From Deferribacteres bacterium (GTDB lineage Bacteria > Nitrospirota > Thermodesulfovibrionia > UBA6902): a stretch of DNA of 7,603 nucleotides. The stretch is taken from assembly GCA_013152795.1 (NCBI GenBank), contig JAADFS010000056.1, positions 1 to 7,603 on the forward strand, in the 5' to 3' direction. The notes beneath the pieces are model-generated. The model was not told the DNA's origin and searched no databases. It was given only the letters and a program-made list of their open reading frames with translations. Of this stretch, positions 1 through 5,899 are shown piece after piece. Position 1 is the stretch's first letter, and each line of letters opens with the position of its first letter. A program made the translations under genes and the position numbers.

Positions 1-62
1 CAGACAGGCCGGCACAACTCTTCCGCTTGCCTTGGGGTGCTTCTTCTGCTAATATCATTACC

Positions 63-569
63 ATGAACACGGAAAACATACTGCAGGCCATACTTGAGGA
101 AACCACCTTTCTCGGCCTGAAGATCGGCATATCCGTAGTTGTTCTCCTGATCTTCTGGATTCTGGCCAATGTGACAAAGCGGGCCATAATTAAAATCTCC
201 GCAAGACTGGGCCTTGACGCGGCCCTTGCCCTGCTGCTTGCCCGTACGGCCAAAATAACCCTGATTATCTTCGGTATCATCACAGCGCTCGGCACGCTGG
301 GGGTTAATGTCTCGGCCCTTGTAGCCGGTCTGGGATTAAGCGGGTTCGCGCTGGGCTTTGCCCTGAAAGACACCATCTCCAATCTCCTTGCAGGCGTGCT
401 GATCCTGCTGTACCGTCCGTTCGGTACAGGAAACCGCATAAAGATATCCGGTTATGAGGGCACCGTTGTATCCATTGACCTGCGATACACCGAACTTGAA
501 GGGGACGGCAGCAGGATACTCATACCCAATTCCAAACTGTTCACAAACCCCATAGTGGTCCTCAAGTAA
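63..569 (+). CDS. Short MscS-family mechanosensitive channel protein
   Basis: This is probably an inner-membrane channel subunit that opens under membrane tension to release solutes during hypo-osmotic shock. The 168-residue protein shows hydrophobic segments at about 17-37 and 57-77. A Gly/Ala-rich pore helix follows at about 82-116 (GLGLSGFALGFALKDTISN), the signature of MscS TM3. A beta domain (about 117-168) includes RPFGTGNRIKISGYEGTV and ends in IPNSKLFTNPIVVLK. Family knowledge: E. coli MscS is 286 residues and has a further alpha/beta cage domain, which is absent here because the stop follows the beta domain directly. Short homologues exist, so this may be intact rather than truncated. 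The start at ATG 63 is chosen because it opens directly into the first helix. No good Shine-Dalgarno is visible, and a TTG at 27 in frame is less likely. Family assignment is strong; the exact start is not. Confidence 0.88.
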   Translation: MNTENILQAILEETTFLGLKIGISVVVLLIFWILANVTKRAIIKISARLGLDAALALLLARTAKITLIIFGIITALGTLGVNVSALVAGLGLSGFALGFALKDTISNLLAGVLILLYRPFGTGNRIKISGYEGTVVSIDLRYTELEGDGSRILIPNSKLFTNPIVVLK

Positions 570-572
570 CCC

Positions 573-697
573 CTGAACTCCGAACTCTGAAACTTCCCCA
601 CCCCTTCCCGCACCCTTTTCTGTTGAAATTCCAATCTCCCATCGCCTTATACCCGTTGACCTCAGAACCCGCAACCCGCAACTCGCAACCCGGAACT
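573..697 (-). repeat. Degenerate heptad repeat region A
   Basis: Two clusters of 7-bp units follow the mscS stop by 3 bp. The first is CTGAACT, CCGAACT and CTGAAAC at 573-593. The second is five units in perfect phase at 663-697: CAGAACC, CGCAACC, CGCAACT, CGCAACC and CGGAACT. Between them is C-rich sequence without clear units. The units match the complement of those in the other gaps of this window, so this is a decayed minus-oriented member of the same family. No coding function is seen in 570-825. Confidence 0.8.
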
Positions 698-747
698 CTC
701 ATGCCCCTTCATGCAACATTAAGGTTAACTGAGAACAAGGTTCGATT

Positions 748-776
748 TTGTAATTGTCCTGCTTTTTTGTTATCAT
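748..776 (+). promoter_or_regulatory. Candidate sigma70-type promoter for gpsA
   Basis: TTGTAA at 748-753 and TATCAT at 771-776 are separated by exactly 17 bp. The -10 matches consensus at 5 of 6 positions and the -35 at 4 of 6. Transcription would begin near 783, giving a leader of about 43 nt before the gpsA start. The overlap with the upstream TTG extension of the reading frame supports the shorter gpsA start. Judged by eye only. Confidence 0.5.
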
Positions 777-825
777 TTCTTACTGCCCGGTTTCAGGGCG
801 GTTCTTTTCGTTTGAGGGGAATATC

Positions 826-1812
826 ATGAGCCGTATTGCAGTCATAGGAGCCGGAAGCTGGGGTACGACACTTGCCTGCCTGCTCGCGGACAAGGGCAAT
901 GATGTATCGCTGTGGGTCTATGAGGACGCCCTTGCAAGAGAGATAAAAAAGACAGGGATAAACAGGTACCTGCCGGATGTCTCACTTCCCTCCGGGATAA
1001 TGGTCTCTTCGCGGATCGAAGAGGTACTAAGAGATGCGGAATATGTTGTCAATGCGGTTCCAACGCAGCACACAAGGAAGGTCTTCAATACCGCATCCGG
1101 TCATATACCTGCCGGAGCCCTGCTGGTTAACGCATCCAAGGGTATAGAAAAGGGCACACTGCTTACGGTCTCGGGAATTCTTGAAGAGGTCTCGGGCAGG
1201 AAGGCCGCGGTGCTTTCAGGGCCGAGTTTTGCGGCCGAGGTTATCCGGAAGCGCCCGACAGCCGTTACCATCGCCTCTGAAGACAGGGCAAAGGGGCTGC
1301 AACTGCAGCGCTTGTTCAGCACGGATTATTTCAGGGTATATACCAATGCGGATGTAATCGGCACCGAGCTGGGCGGCGCCCTCAAGAATGTCATGGCAAT
1401 AGCCTCGGGCATATCCGACGGTCTCGGACTCGGCTCCAGTACAAGGGCGGCGCTCATAACAAGGGGGCTTGCGGAAATGACGCGGATAGGTGTGGCATTG
1501 GGGGCCGTGGAGAAGACGTTTATGGGACTGAGCGGGCTCGGCGACCTTGTCCTCACCTGCACGGGAACGCTTTCAAGGAACTATACCGTGGGCTTCAGGC
1601 TCGGCAAAGGGGAGCGGTTAAATGATATACTTGCGAACATGACCATGGTGGCTGAAGGCGTCGCCACATCCGAATCAGCCTATGAGCTGTCTGAAAGGCA
1701 CGGGGTTGAAATGCCCATAATAGAGCAGATATACAAAGTCATCAGGGAGGGCAAGAGCCCGCTTGATGCAGTGAAAGAGTTGATGACAAGGAGCCTGAAG
1801 TCGGAGTATTGA
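826..1812 (+). CDS. gpsA: Glycerol-3-phosphate dehydrogenase [NAD(P)+]
   Basis: Cytosolic enzyme that reduces dihydroxyacetone phosphate to sn-glycerol 3-phosphate with NAD(P)H, supplying the backbone of membrane phospholipids. The protein is 328 residues, normal for GpsA. The N-terminal Rossmann fold has the nucleotide-binding GAGSWG at 8-13. A conserved NASKGIE follows with Lys105, then LSGPSFAAE at 130-138. The C-terminal helical substrate domain carries GGALKNVMAIASG with the probable catalytic Lys187, GLSGLGDL at 234-241 and SRNYTVG at 250-256. ATG 826 is chosen because GAGGGGA lies 5 nt upstream and the fold begins at once; the frame is open back to 754 but that overlaps the promoter candidate. 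The gene stands alone on the plus strand, with a repeat-filled gap on each side. Confidence 0.97.
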   Translation: MSRIAVIGAGSWGTTLACLLADKGNDVSLWVYEDALAREIKKTGINRYLPDVSLPSGIMVSSRIEEVLRDAEYVVNAVPTQHTRKVFNTASGHIPAGALLVNASKGIEKGTLLTVSGILEEVSGRKAAVLSGPSFAAEVIRKRPTAVTIASEDRAKGLQLQRLFSTDYFRVYTNADVIGTELGGALKNVMAIASGISDGLGLGSSTRAALITRGLAEMTRIGVALGAVEKTFMGLSGLGDLVLTCTGTLSRNYTVGFRLGKGERLNDILANMTMVAEGVATSESAYELSERHGVEMPIIEQIYKVIREGKSPLDAVKELMTRSLKSEY

Positions 1813-1832
1813 CCTTGACCAGAACAACTATT

Positions 1833-2044
1833 CTTAATGTTCCATAAACTGGCAGAGGAGCCTGCCGGAAAACCTTTATAAAGCGATAAGATATTGGAAA
1901 TATGTTCTTGTTGCAGGAAATAACGGAAAGTGAAGTTCAAAAAGACGTCAATATGCCGTGCGGAGTATTTCCTGAAGGAATCGCAGATAAAGCTTTCCCG
2001 GCAGACTCCTCTGCCCCGCCGGCGGTATTTTATGCCACTGTAAG
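1833..2044. repeat. Palindromic MITE-like element between gpsA and larB
   Basis: The 243-bp gap holds a nested imperfect inverted repeat of about 212 bp. The outer arms contain an 18-bp block at 1851-1868 (GGCAGAGGAGCCTGCCGG) whose reverse complement recurs at 1998-2015 with one mismatch. The similarity extends outward to CATAAA on the left and TTTATG on the right, and inward to TTTAT and GCGAT blocks. A perfect inner pair CAGGAAATA/TATTTCCTG lies at 1914-1922 and 1966-1974. The right end is repeated at 6746-6808 and, for its last 14 bp, in inverted form at 7580-7593. No transposase is encoded. The structure suggests a miniature inverted-repeat or REP-type element; no clear target-site duplication was found. 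The left terminus is approximate. Confidence 0.7.
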
Positions 2045-2055
2045 GATAAGTTAAG

Positions 2056-2826
2056 ATGGATAACGATAAACTGAAAAAAATTCTGAATTCACTGAAAAGC
2101 GGGGGGCTGAGCGTGGACAGTGCCCTTGAGCAGTTGAAGCACCTTCCGTACGAGGACATCGGCGTGGCAAAGGTAGACCACCACAGGGAACTCAGGCACG
2201 GGATCCCCGAGGTGATCTTCGCGAAGGGCAAGAGGCCGGAGGATATCAGGGCTATTGCCGGCAGCATGCTGCGCAGCAGCGGGAGGTTTCTGATTACGCG
2301 GGCCTCGGAGGCGGTCTTCAGGGACATTGAGTCCATGTGCAGCGAGCATGAAGTGCCGGTTGAATATTTCGGAAAGTCCGGCGTGATAGCAGCCGGAGGC
2401 GCGGCTGAAAAGACAGGCTCGGCCGCGGTTATCTGCGCGGGCACAGCGGATATACCCGTTGCCGAAGAGGCCATGGCCACCGCCCTTTTCCTGGGCACCA
2501 GGGCGGATGCTGTATTTGATGTGGGGGTGGCGGGCCTGCACAGGCTTCTGGATGCAAGAGACATCATATCAGGGGCGAATGTATTGATTGTAGTGGCCGG
2601 AATGGAAGGCGCCCTGCCGTCCGTGATCGGCGGGATGACCGACAAACCACTGATTGCCGTGCCCACATCCGTCGGTTACGGCACAAGCCTCGGCGGGCTC
2701 ACGGCCCTTTTTGCAATGCTCAACTCCTGTGTCCCCGGCATAGCGGTCATGAACATCGACAACGGCTTCAGCGCCGGCGTGCTCGCACACAAGATAAATG
2801 CAATGATCCGGAACAATAGACGTTGA
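2056..2826 (+). CDS. larB: LarB, pyridinium-3,5-biscarboxylic acid mononucleotide synthase
   Basis: LarB carboxylates the pyridinium ring of nicotinic acid adenine dinucleotide and hydrolyses it to P2CMN, the first step towards the nickel-pincer nucleotide cofactor used by lactate racemase and relatives. The 256-residue protein has the helical LarB N-terminus (KILNSLKSGGLSVDSALEQLKHLPYEDIGVAKVDHHR in outline), RHGIPEVIFAKGK at 47-59, and a PurE-like core with CAGTADIPVAEEA at 127-139. The C-terminal MLNSCVPGIAVMNIDNGFSAG includes Cys225, probably equivalent to the Cys that forms the NAD adduct in the Lactobacillus enzyme. The ATG follows AAGGATAAG at 2042-2050, and this binding site begins inside the right end of the palindromic element. 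larC lies 151 bp downstream. No confident promoter was seen in the gap upstream. Confidence 0.94.
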   Translation: MDNDKLKKILNSLKSGGLSVDSALEQLKHLPYEDIGVAKVDHHRELRHGIPEVIFAKGKRPEDIRAIAGSMLRSSGRFLITRASEAVFRDIESMCSEHEVPVEYFGKSGVIAAGGAAEKTGSAAVICAGTADIPVAEEAMATALFLGTRADAVFDVGVAGLHRLLDARDIISGANVLIVVAGMEGALPSVIGGMTDKPLIAVPTSVGYGTSLGGLTALFAMLNSCVPGIAVMNIDNGFSAGVLAHKINAMIRNNRR

Positions 2827-2836
2827 TACTGACGGA

Positions 2837-2918
2837 GAGTTGCGGGTTGCGAGTTGCGGGTTCAGAGTTCTGAGTTCGGAGTTCAGAGTTCTGAGTTCAG
2901 GGGGCAGGATGAAACAAG
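2837..2918 (+). repeat. Heptad repeat module B between larB and larC
   Basis: Nine 7-bp units run without a phase break from 2837 to 2899: GAGTTGC, GGGTTGC, GAGTTGC, GGGTTCA, GAGTTCT, GAGTTCG, GAGTTCA, GAGTTCT and GAGTTCA. They pass from a GTTGC type to a GTTC type within one array. The array is followed by GGGGGCAG and GATGAAACAAG (2900-2918), a tail that recurs nearly unchanged at 6683-6700 and, in inverted form, in modules D and F. This is the cleanest copy in the window. Confidence 0.9.
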
Positions 2919-2920
2919 TT

Positions 2921-2957
2921 CCCCCTCCACTATTGGGAGGGGGGTAGGGGGAGGGGG
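2921..2957 (+). promoter_or_regulatory. C-run/G-run hairpin and possible G-quadruplex before larC
   Basis: CCCCCTCC at 2921-2928 can pair with GGAGGGGG at 2936-2943, or with the second copy of that octamer at 2950-2957. The G-rich strand alone has four runs (3, 6, 5 and 5 G) joined by loops of A, TA and A, an intramolecular quadruplex pattern on the mRNA strand. The larC Shine-Dalgarno region (AAAGGTAAGG, 2961-2970) begins 4 nt later. No T-run follows, so a classical terminator is unlikely. A regulatory effect is inference. Confidence 0.5.
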
Positions 2958-2977
2958 CTGAAAGGTAAGGTTAAAAA

Positions 2978-4138
2978 ATGATTGCATACCTTGACTGTTT
3001 TTCGGGCATAAGCGGCGACATGTTTCTGGGGGCGCTGGTGGATGCCGGCGTGCCCATCGAGGAGCTCACGAAAGAGCTGGGCCGCCTCCCGGTAAAGGGA
3101 TATGAGCTGGCCGCAAGAGAGGTCAGGAGGTCTTCACTGAGGGCGACAAAGGTAGACGTCATTATAAAAGACAGCGGTCAGCAGGAGACCGGCCACAGGA
3201 AATTCAGGGATATAAAAAAAATCATTGAATCCTCTTCCCTGCCCGGGCCGGTCAGGCAAAAGGGGCTTTCAATCTTCAGAAGACTGTTTGAGGCCGAGGC
3301 CAGGGTACACGGCGGCAGGTATGACAGGGTGCACCTCCACGAGCTCGGTGCAGTCGACTGCATAGTCGACATTTTCGGAACACTGATAGGCCTCGACATG
3401 CTGGAGGTCGACACTGTATACTCCTCGCCCCTGAATCTCGGCAGAGGCACGATCAAGACACACCACGGCCTCCTGCCCGTACCGGCGCCAGCAGCAGTTG
3501 AATTGTTAAAGGATACACCGGTTTACGCCTCCGACATATCGTTTGAACTTACCACCCCGACAGGCGCTGTCCTGGTGTCTTCACTTGCCGGTGGATTCGG
3601 CCCTGTTCCGGAAATGCAGATTTCAATGACCGGCACAGGGGCGGGCACCAAGGATTTCAGGGAACAGCCCAATGTGCTCAGAATATTCATCGGCAGCCGC
3701 GTTGACAGGGGCGACGGCGGGATATCGGTCATAGAGACCAATATCGACGACATGAACCCGCAGGTTTATGAGTATGTCATGGACAAACTGTTTAAGGCAG
3801 GAGCCCTTGATGTCTTTCTGACGCAGATTATCATGAAAAAAGGCAGGCCCGGGATTAAACTCACCGTGCTCTGCACTGAAGACAAAAAAGATGATTTAAT
3901 CAACATAATCCTGCGCGAGACAACGAGCATCGGCCTCCGGTTTTACAGCGCCGGCCGAAAGACCCTGCCGCGCAGTATTAAACTGGTGGAGACGAAATTC
4001 GGTACGGTAAACGTAAAGGTAATACAGGCCGGGACAAAAAGCCGCAGGATATCCGTTGAATACGAAGACTGTAAAAGGATAGCAGAGAAACTCGATATCC
4101 CCCTCGCCGAGGTAATGAAGATATTAAATTCCCTCTAA
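2978..4138 (+). CDS. larC: LarC, nickel-pincer cofactor nickel insertase
   Basis: LarC is the CTP-dependent cyclometallase that inserts nickel into the sulfur-bearing pincer nucleotide, the last step of the pathway begun by LarB. The 386-residue protein opens with the family signature MIAYLDCFSGISGDMFLGALVDAG. It then has VHLHELGAVDCIVDIFG at 118-134, THHGLLPVPAPA at 161-172, ELTTPTGAVLV at 190-200 and the C-terminal domain TNIDDMNPQVYEYVMDKLF at 254-272 with MKKGRPG at 286-292. In Lactobacillus plantarum this protein needs a programmed frameshift between larC1 and larC2; here one uninterrupted frame encodes both halves. AAGGTAAGG precedes the ATG by 7 nt. The gene runs convergently into htrA, 40 bp away. 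No larE or lactate racemase gene is in the window. Confidence 0.95.
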   Translation: MIAYLDCFSGISGDMFLGALVDAGVPIEELTKELGRLPVKGYELAAREVRRSSLRATKVDVIIKDSGQQETGHRKFRDIKKIIESSSLPGPVRQKGLSIFRRLFEAEARVHGGRYDRVHLHELGAVDCIVDIFGTLIGLDMLEVDTVYSSPLNLGRGTIKTHHGLLPVPAPAAVELLKDTPVYASDISFELTTPTGAVLVSSLAGGFGPVPEMQISMTGTGAGTKDFREQPNVLRIFIGSRVDRGDGGISVIETNIDDMNPQVYEYVMDKLFKAGALDVFLTQIIMKKGRPGIKLTVLCTEDKKDDLINIILRETTSIGLRFYSAGRKTLPRSIKLVETKFGTVNVKVIQAGTKSRRISVEYEDCKRIAEKLDIPLAEVMKILNSL

Positions 4139-4140
4139 CC

Positions 4141-4175
4141 CGCAACCTGCAACCCGCAACCCGTAACCCACAACC
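4141..4175 (-). repeat. Heptad array C in the larC-htrA convergent gap
   Basis: Five in-phase units, CGCAACC, TGCAACC, CGCAACC, CGTAACC and CACAACC, fill almost the whole 40-bp space between the larC stop (4136-4138) and the htrA stop (4179-4181). Only the GGGTTGC-type part of the composite module is present; the tail and hairpin are missing. No terminator hairpin is visible for either gene. Confidence 0.88.
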
Positions 4176-4178
4176 GCC

Positions 4179-5621
4179 TCACTCCGCACCGATGGTTATG
4201 AATATGGTCGAGCCCTTGCGGTAGACGAGCAGCAGTATGTCTTCCTTGGGTTTGATCTTTGATACAATGGCCTCATACTCCTCGACATTGGATATGGCCC
4301 TCCTGTTTATCTCCAGGATGACATCTCCGGGCATAAGCGCTGTCTCGGCAGGGCTTCCGGCCTCTATATCAGTAACAACAACACCCCTGATCTTATCGGG
4401 GATATTCAAGCGCCTCTTGATTTCAGGGGTCAGCTCCTGGACGCTGGTTCCCTTTAACGCATTCCTGAATGCAGCAGGTGTCTTCTGGATATCCGAGGGA
4501 AGCTCGCCGATAGTGACCTTGAGCTCCTCGATTTCCCCTTCCCTTATCACCTTCAGGAACACCTCTGTTCCGGGAGGTGTGGCGGCCACCATGTTTCTGA
4601 GAATATAGGGCTCGTTTACCTGCTTGCCGTTGAACTCTATTATCACGTCCCCGCGCATGAGTCCCGCCTTTTCAGCGGGGCTGTTCTCAACTACATCGGC
4701 AACCAGTGTGCCGTAATCCTTTTCAAGATGAAACTGCTGGGCAAGTTCAGGGGTCACGGCCTGTATCGACACGCCGAGCCAGCCCCTGATGACCTTTCCT
4801 TTTTCTATCAGGCTGTCCATGACGATCTTTGCCATGTTGCTCGGGATTGCAAAACCTATTCCCTGGTAGCCTCCGGTTGTGCTGAATATCGCGGTGTTTA
4901 TACCCACGAGCTCGCCCTTGACATTGACCAGCGCGCCTCCGGAATTCCCCGGATTGATTGCAGCGTCCGTCTGGATGAAATCTTCATAATCGGCGATCCC
5001 GACATTGGCCCTTCCGACCGCGCTGACTATTCCCATTGTAACGGTCTGGTTCAGTCCGAACGGATTCCCCACAGCCAGCACGATTTCCCCCACCTTCAAT
5101 TCGTCGGAGTTACCCATCTTCAGGGTGGGAAGGCCGGTGGCGTCTATCTTGATGACTGATAAATCCGTTTTCGGGTCACTGCCGATTATTTTGCCGGTGA
5201 ATTCCCTCTTGTCCGAGAGTATGACCTTTATCTTGTCGGCATTTTTTACGACATGGTTATTCGTTAAGATGTAGCCGTCGGATGAGAGGATAACGCCTGA
5301 ACCGAGGCTTACGGACCTGCGCTTTCTCGGCGCCTCGCGGAAACGGGGATTGTCGCCGAAGAACCTCCTGAAAAACGGGTCATTCAGAAACGGGTTGAAC
5401 CGGCTTATCTTTTCCGTCCTCGTTGTCGAGATGTTTACTATGGCGGGCTTGACGGCCTCCGCCAGCTCCGCCAGGGCCTGGCCGGTCTTTGTAAGGACGT
5501 CCACTGATTCTTCGGATATTCGCGATGCCTGCGCATGGGCGCCGGACAGCAAGAGATTCAATGAACATAAAAGTGCAACGGCAAACAGTATAATGCTGGA
5601 TTTTATTTTCTTTAAAGGCAT
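4179..5621 (-). CDS. degP: Periplasmic HtrA/DegP-type serine protease with two PDZ domains
   Basis: Probable periplasmic protease and chaperone that degrades misfolded envelope proteins. The 480-residue precursor starts with a Sec signal peptide: MPLKKIK, a hydrophobic core to about residue 26, and an AHA|Q cleavage site after residue 30. The trypsin-like domain contains the triad His123 (TNNHVV), Asp153 (KTDLSVIKI) and Ser227 (NPGNSGGALV). PDZ1 spans about 281-373 (GWLGVSIQAV, SPAEKAGLMRGDVI). PDZ2 spans about 395-478 (SPAETALMPGDVILEINR). An Arg/Phe-rich stretch at 71-103 matches the flexible LA-loop region typical of the family. ATG 5621 is chosen over the upstream TTG at 5708 because GGAGAG lies 5 nt before it, the signal peptide begins there, and the longer frame overlaps a strong promoter. 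DegP and DegQ/DegS-like members cannot be told apart by eye, though two PDZ domains exclude DegS. Confidence 0.95.
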   Translation of the reverse strand: MPLKKIKSSIILFAVALLCSLNLLLSGAHAQASRISEESVDVLTKTGQALAELAEAVKPAIVNISTTRTEKISRFNPFLNDPFFRRFFGDNPRFREAPRKRRSVSLGSGVILSSDGYILTNNHVVKNADKIKVILSDKREFTGKIIGSDPKTDLSVIKIDATGLPTLKMGNSDELKVGEIVLAVGNPFGLNQTVTMGIVSAVGRANVGIADYEDFIQTDAAINPGNSGGALVNVKGELVGINTAIFSTTGGYQGIGFAIPSNMAKIVMDSLIEKGKVIRGWLGVSIQAVTPELAQQFHLEKDYGTLVADVVENSPAEKAGLMRGDVIIEFNGKQVNEPYILRNMVAATPPGTEVFLKVIREGEIEELKVTIGELPSDIQKTPAAFRNALKGTSVQELTPEIKRRLNIPDKIRGVVVTDIEAGSPAETALMPGDVILEINRRAISNVEEYEAIVSKIKPKEDILLLVYRKGSTIFITIGAE

Positions 5622-5679
5622 GATATCTCTCCGGTTTCTGTTTTGATTATTAAAGAACATAAATAAGCAACCATTTAGA

Positions 5680-5708
5680 ATTATATATTTTAGATCATAC
5701 AGAGTCAA
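5680..5708 (-). promoter_or_regulatory. Near-consensus sigma70 promoter for htrA
   Basis: On the minus strand TTGACT (5708-5703) and a perfect TATAAT (5685-5680) are spaced by exactly 17 bp. Transcription should start near 5673 and give a leader of about 50 nt ending in the GGAGAG binding site at 5632-5627. The near-perfect match suggests housekeeping expression. No clear sigmaE-type GAACTT/TCTGA pair was identified at the expected place. Confidence 0.75.
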
Positions 5709-5721
5709 TAAAGTTAAAGAG

Positions 5722-5825
5722 GAGTTCTAAGTTCTCAGTTCTCAGTTCAGGAGGGGGTTTGTTTCCTTCTGCCCCCTGCACCCTTAACTCAGAACTTAGA
5801 ACTCTGAACTTTGTTCCCCGCAACC
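5722..5825 (-). repeat. Heptad repeat module D in the htrA-nth divergent region
   Basis: Read on the minus strand the order is GGGTTGC, GGGGAACA, then AGTTC-type heptads, then GGGTGCAG, a GGGGCAGAAGGAAACAA tail and CCCCCTCC. This is the same order as module E. The C-strand units at 5783-5810 are CTTAACT, CAGAACT, TAGAACT and CTGAACT. Beyond the tail lie four further heptads in the opposite sense at 5722-5749 (GAGTTCT, AAGTTCT, CAGTTCT, CAGTTCA). As a result 5722-5735 is a perfect 14-bp inverted repeat of 5791-5804, and the region can form a large hairpin. Confidence 0.85.
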
Positions 5826-5851
5826 CGCCTGACCAACATGCCTCATTGAGG

Positions 5852-5881
5852 TTTACACCGCAATATGGAGGTTGATATTAT
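5852..5881 (+). promoter_or_regulatory. Candidate promoter for nth
   Basis: TTTACA (5852-5857) and TATTAT (5876-5881), each 5 of 6 to consensus, are separated by 18 bp. Transcription would start near 5888, leaving only about 12 nt before the annotated start codon. The fit is therefore imperfect, and either the promoter or the start may be shifted. Confidence 0.4.
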
Positions 5882-5899
5882 TAAGGTACTTTTATTCGG

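Noticed and set aside
27..62. TTG start for the mscS-like gene at 27
   Set aside because: No ribosome binding site; the added 12 residues are not typical of the family N-terminus.
1814..1845. TTGACC as a -35 box for larB
   Set aside because: No acceptable -10 hexamer at 16-18 bp spacing.
2010..2045. Cobalamin riboswitch suggested by GCCACTG before larB
   Set aside because: The conserved B12 box and the GCCCCCGCAACTGT-type core are missing, and the same sequence recurs as a dispersed repeat.
1680..2666. Long minus-strand open frame of 328 codons across the gpsA end, the gap and larB
   Set aside because: It is antisense to the well-supported larB and gpsA codons, has Ser/Pro-rich composition typical of a shadow frame, and shows no domain.
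5622..5708. N-terminal extension of htrA to 5708
   Set aside because: It would place the signal peptide internally and overlaps the TTGACT-17-TATAAT promoter.
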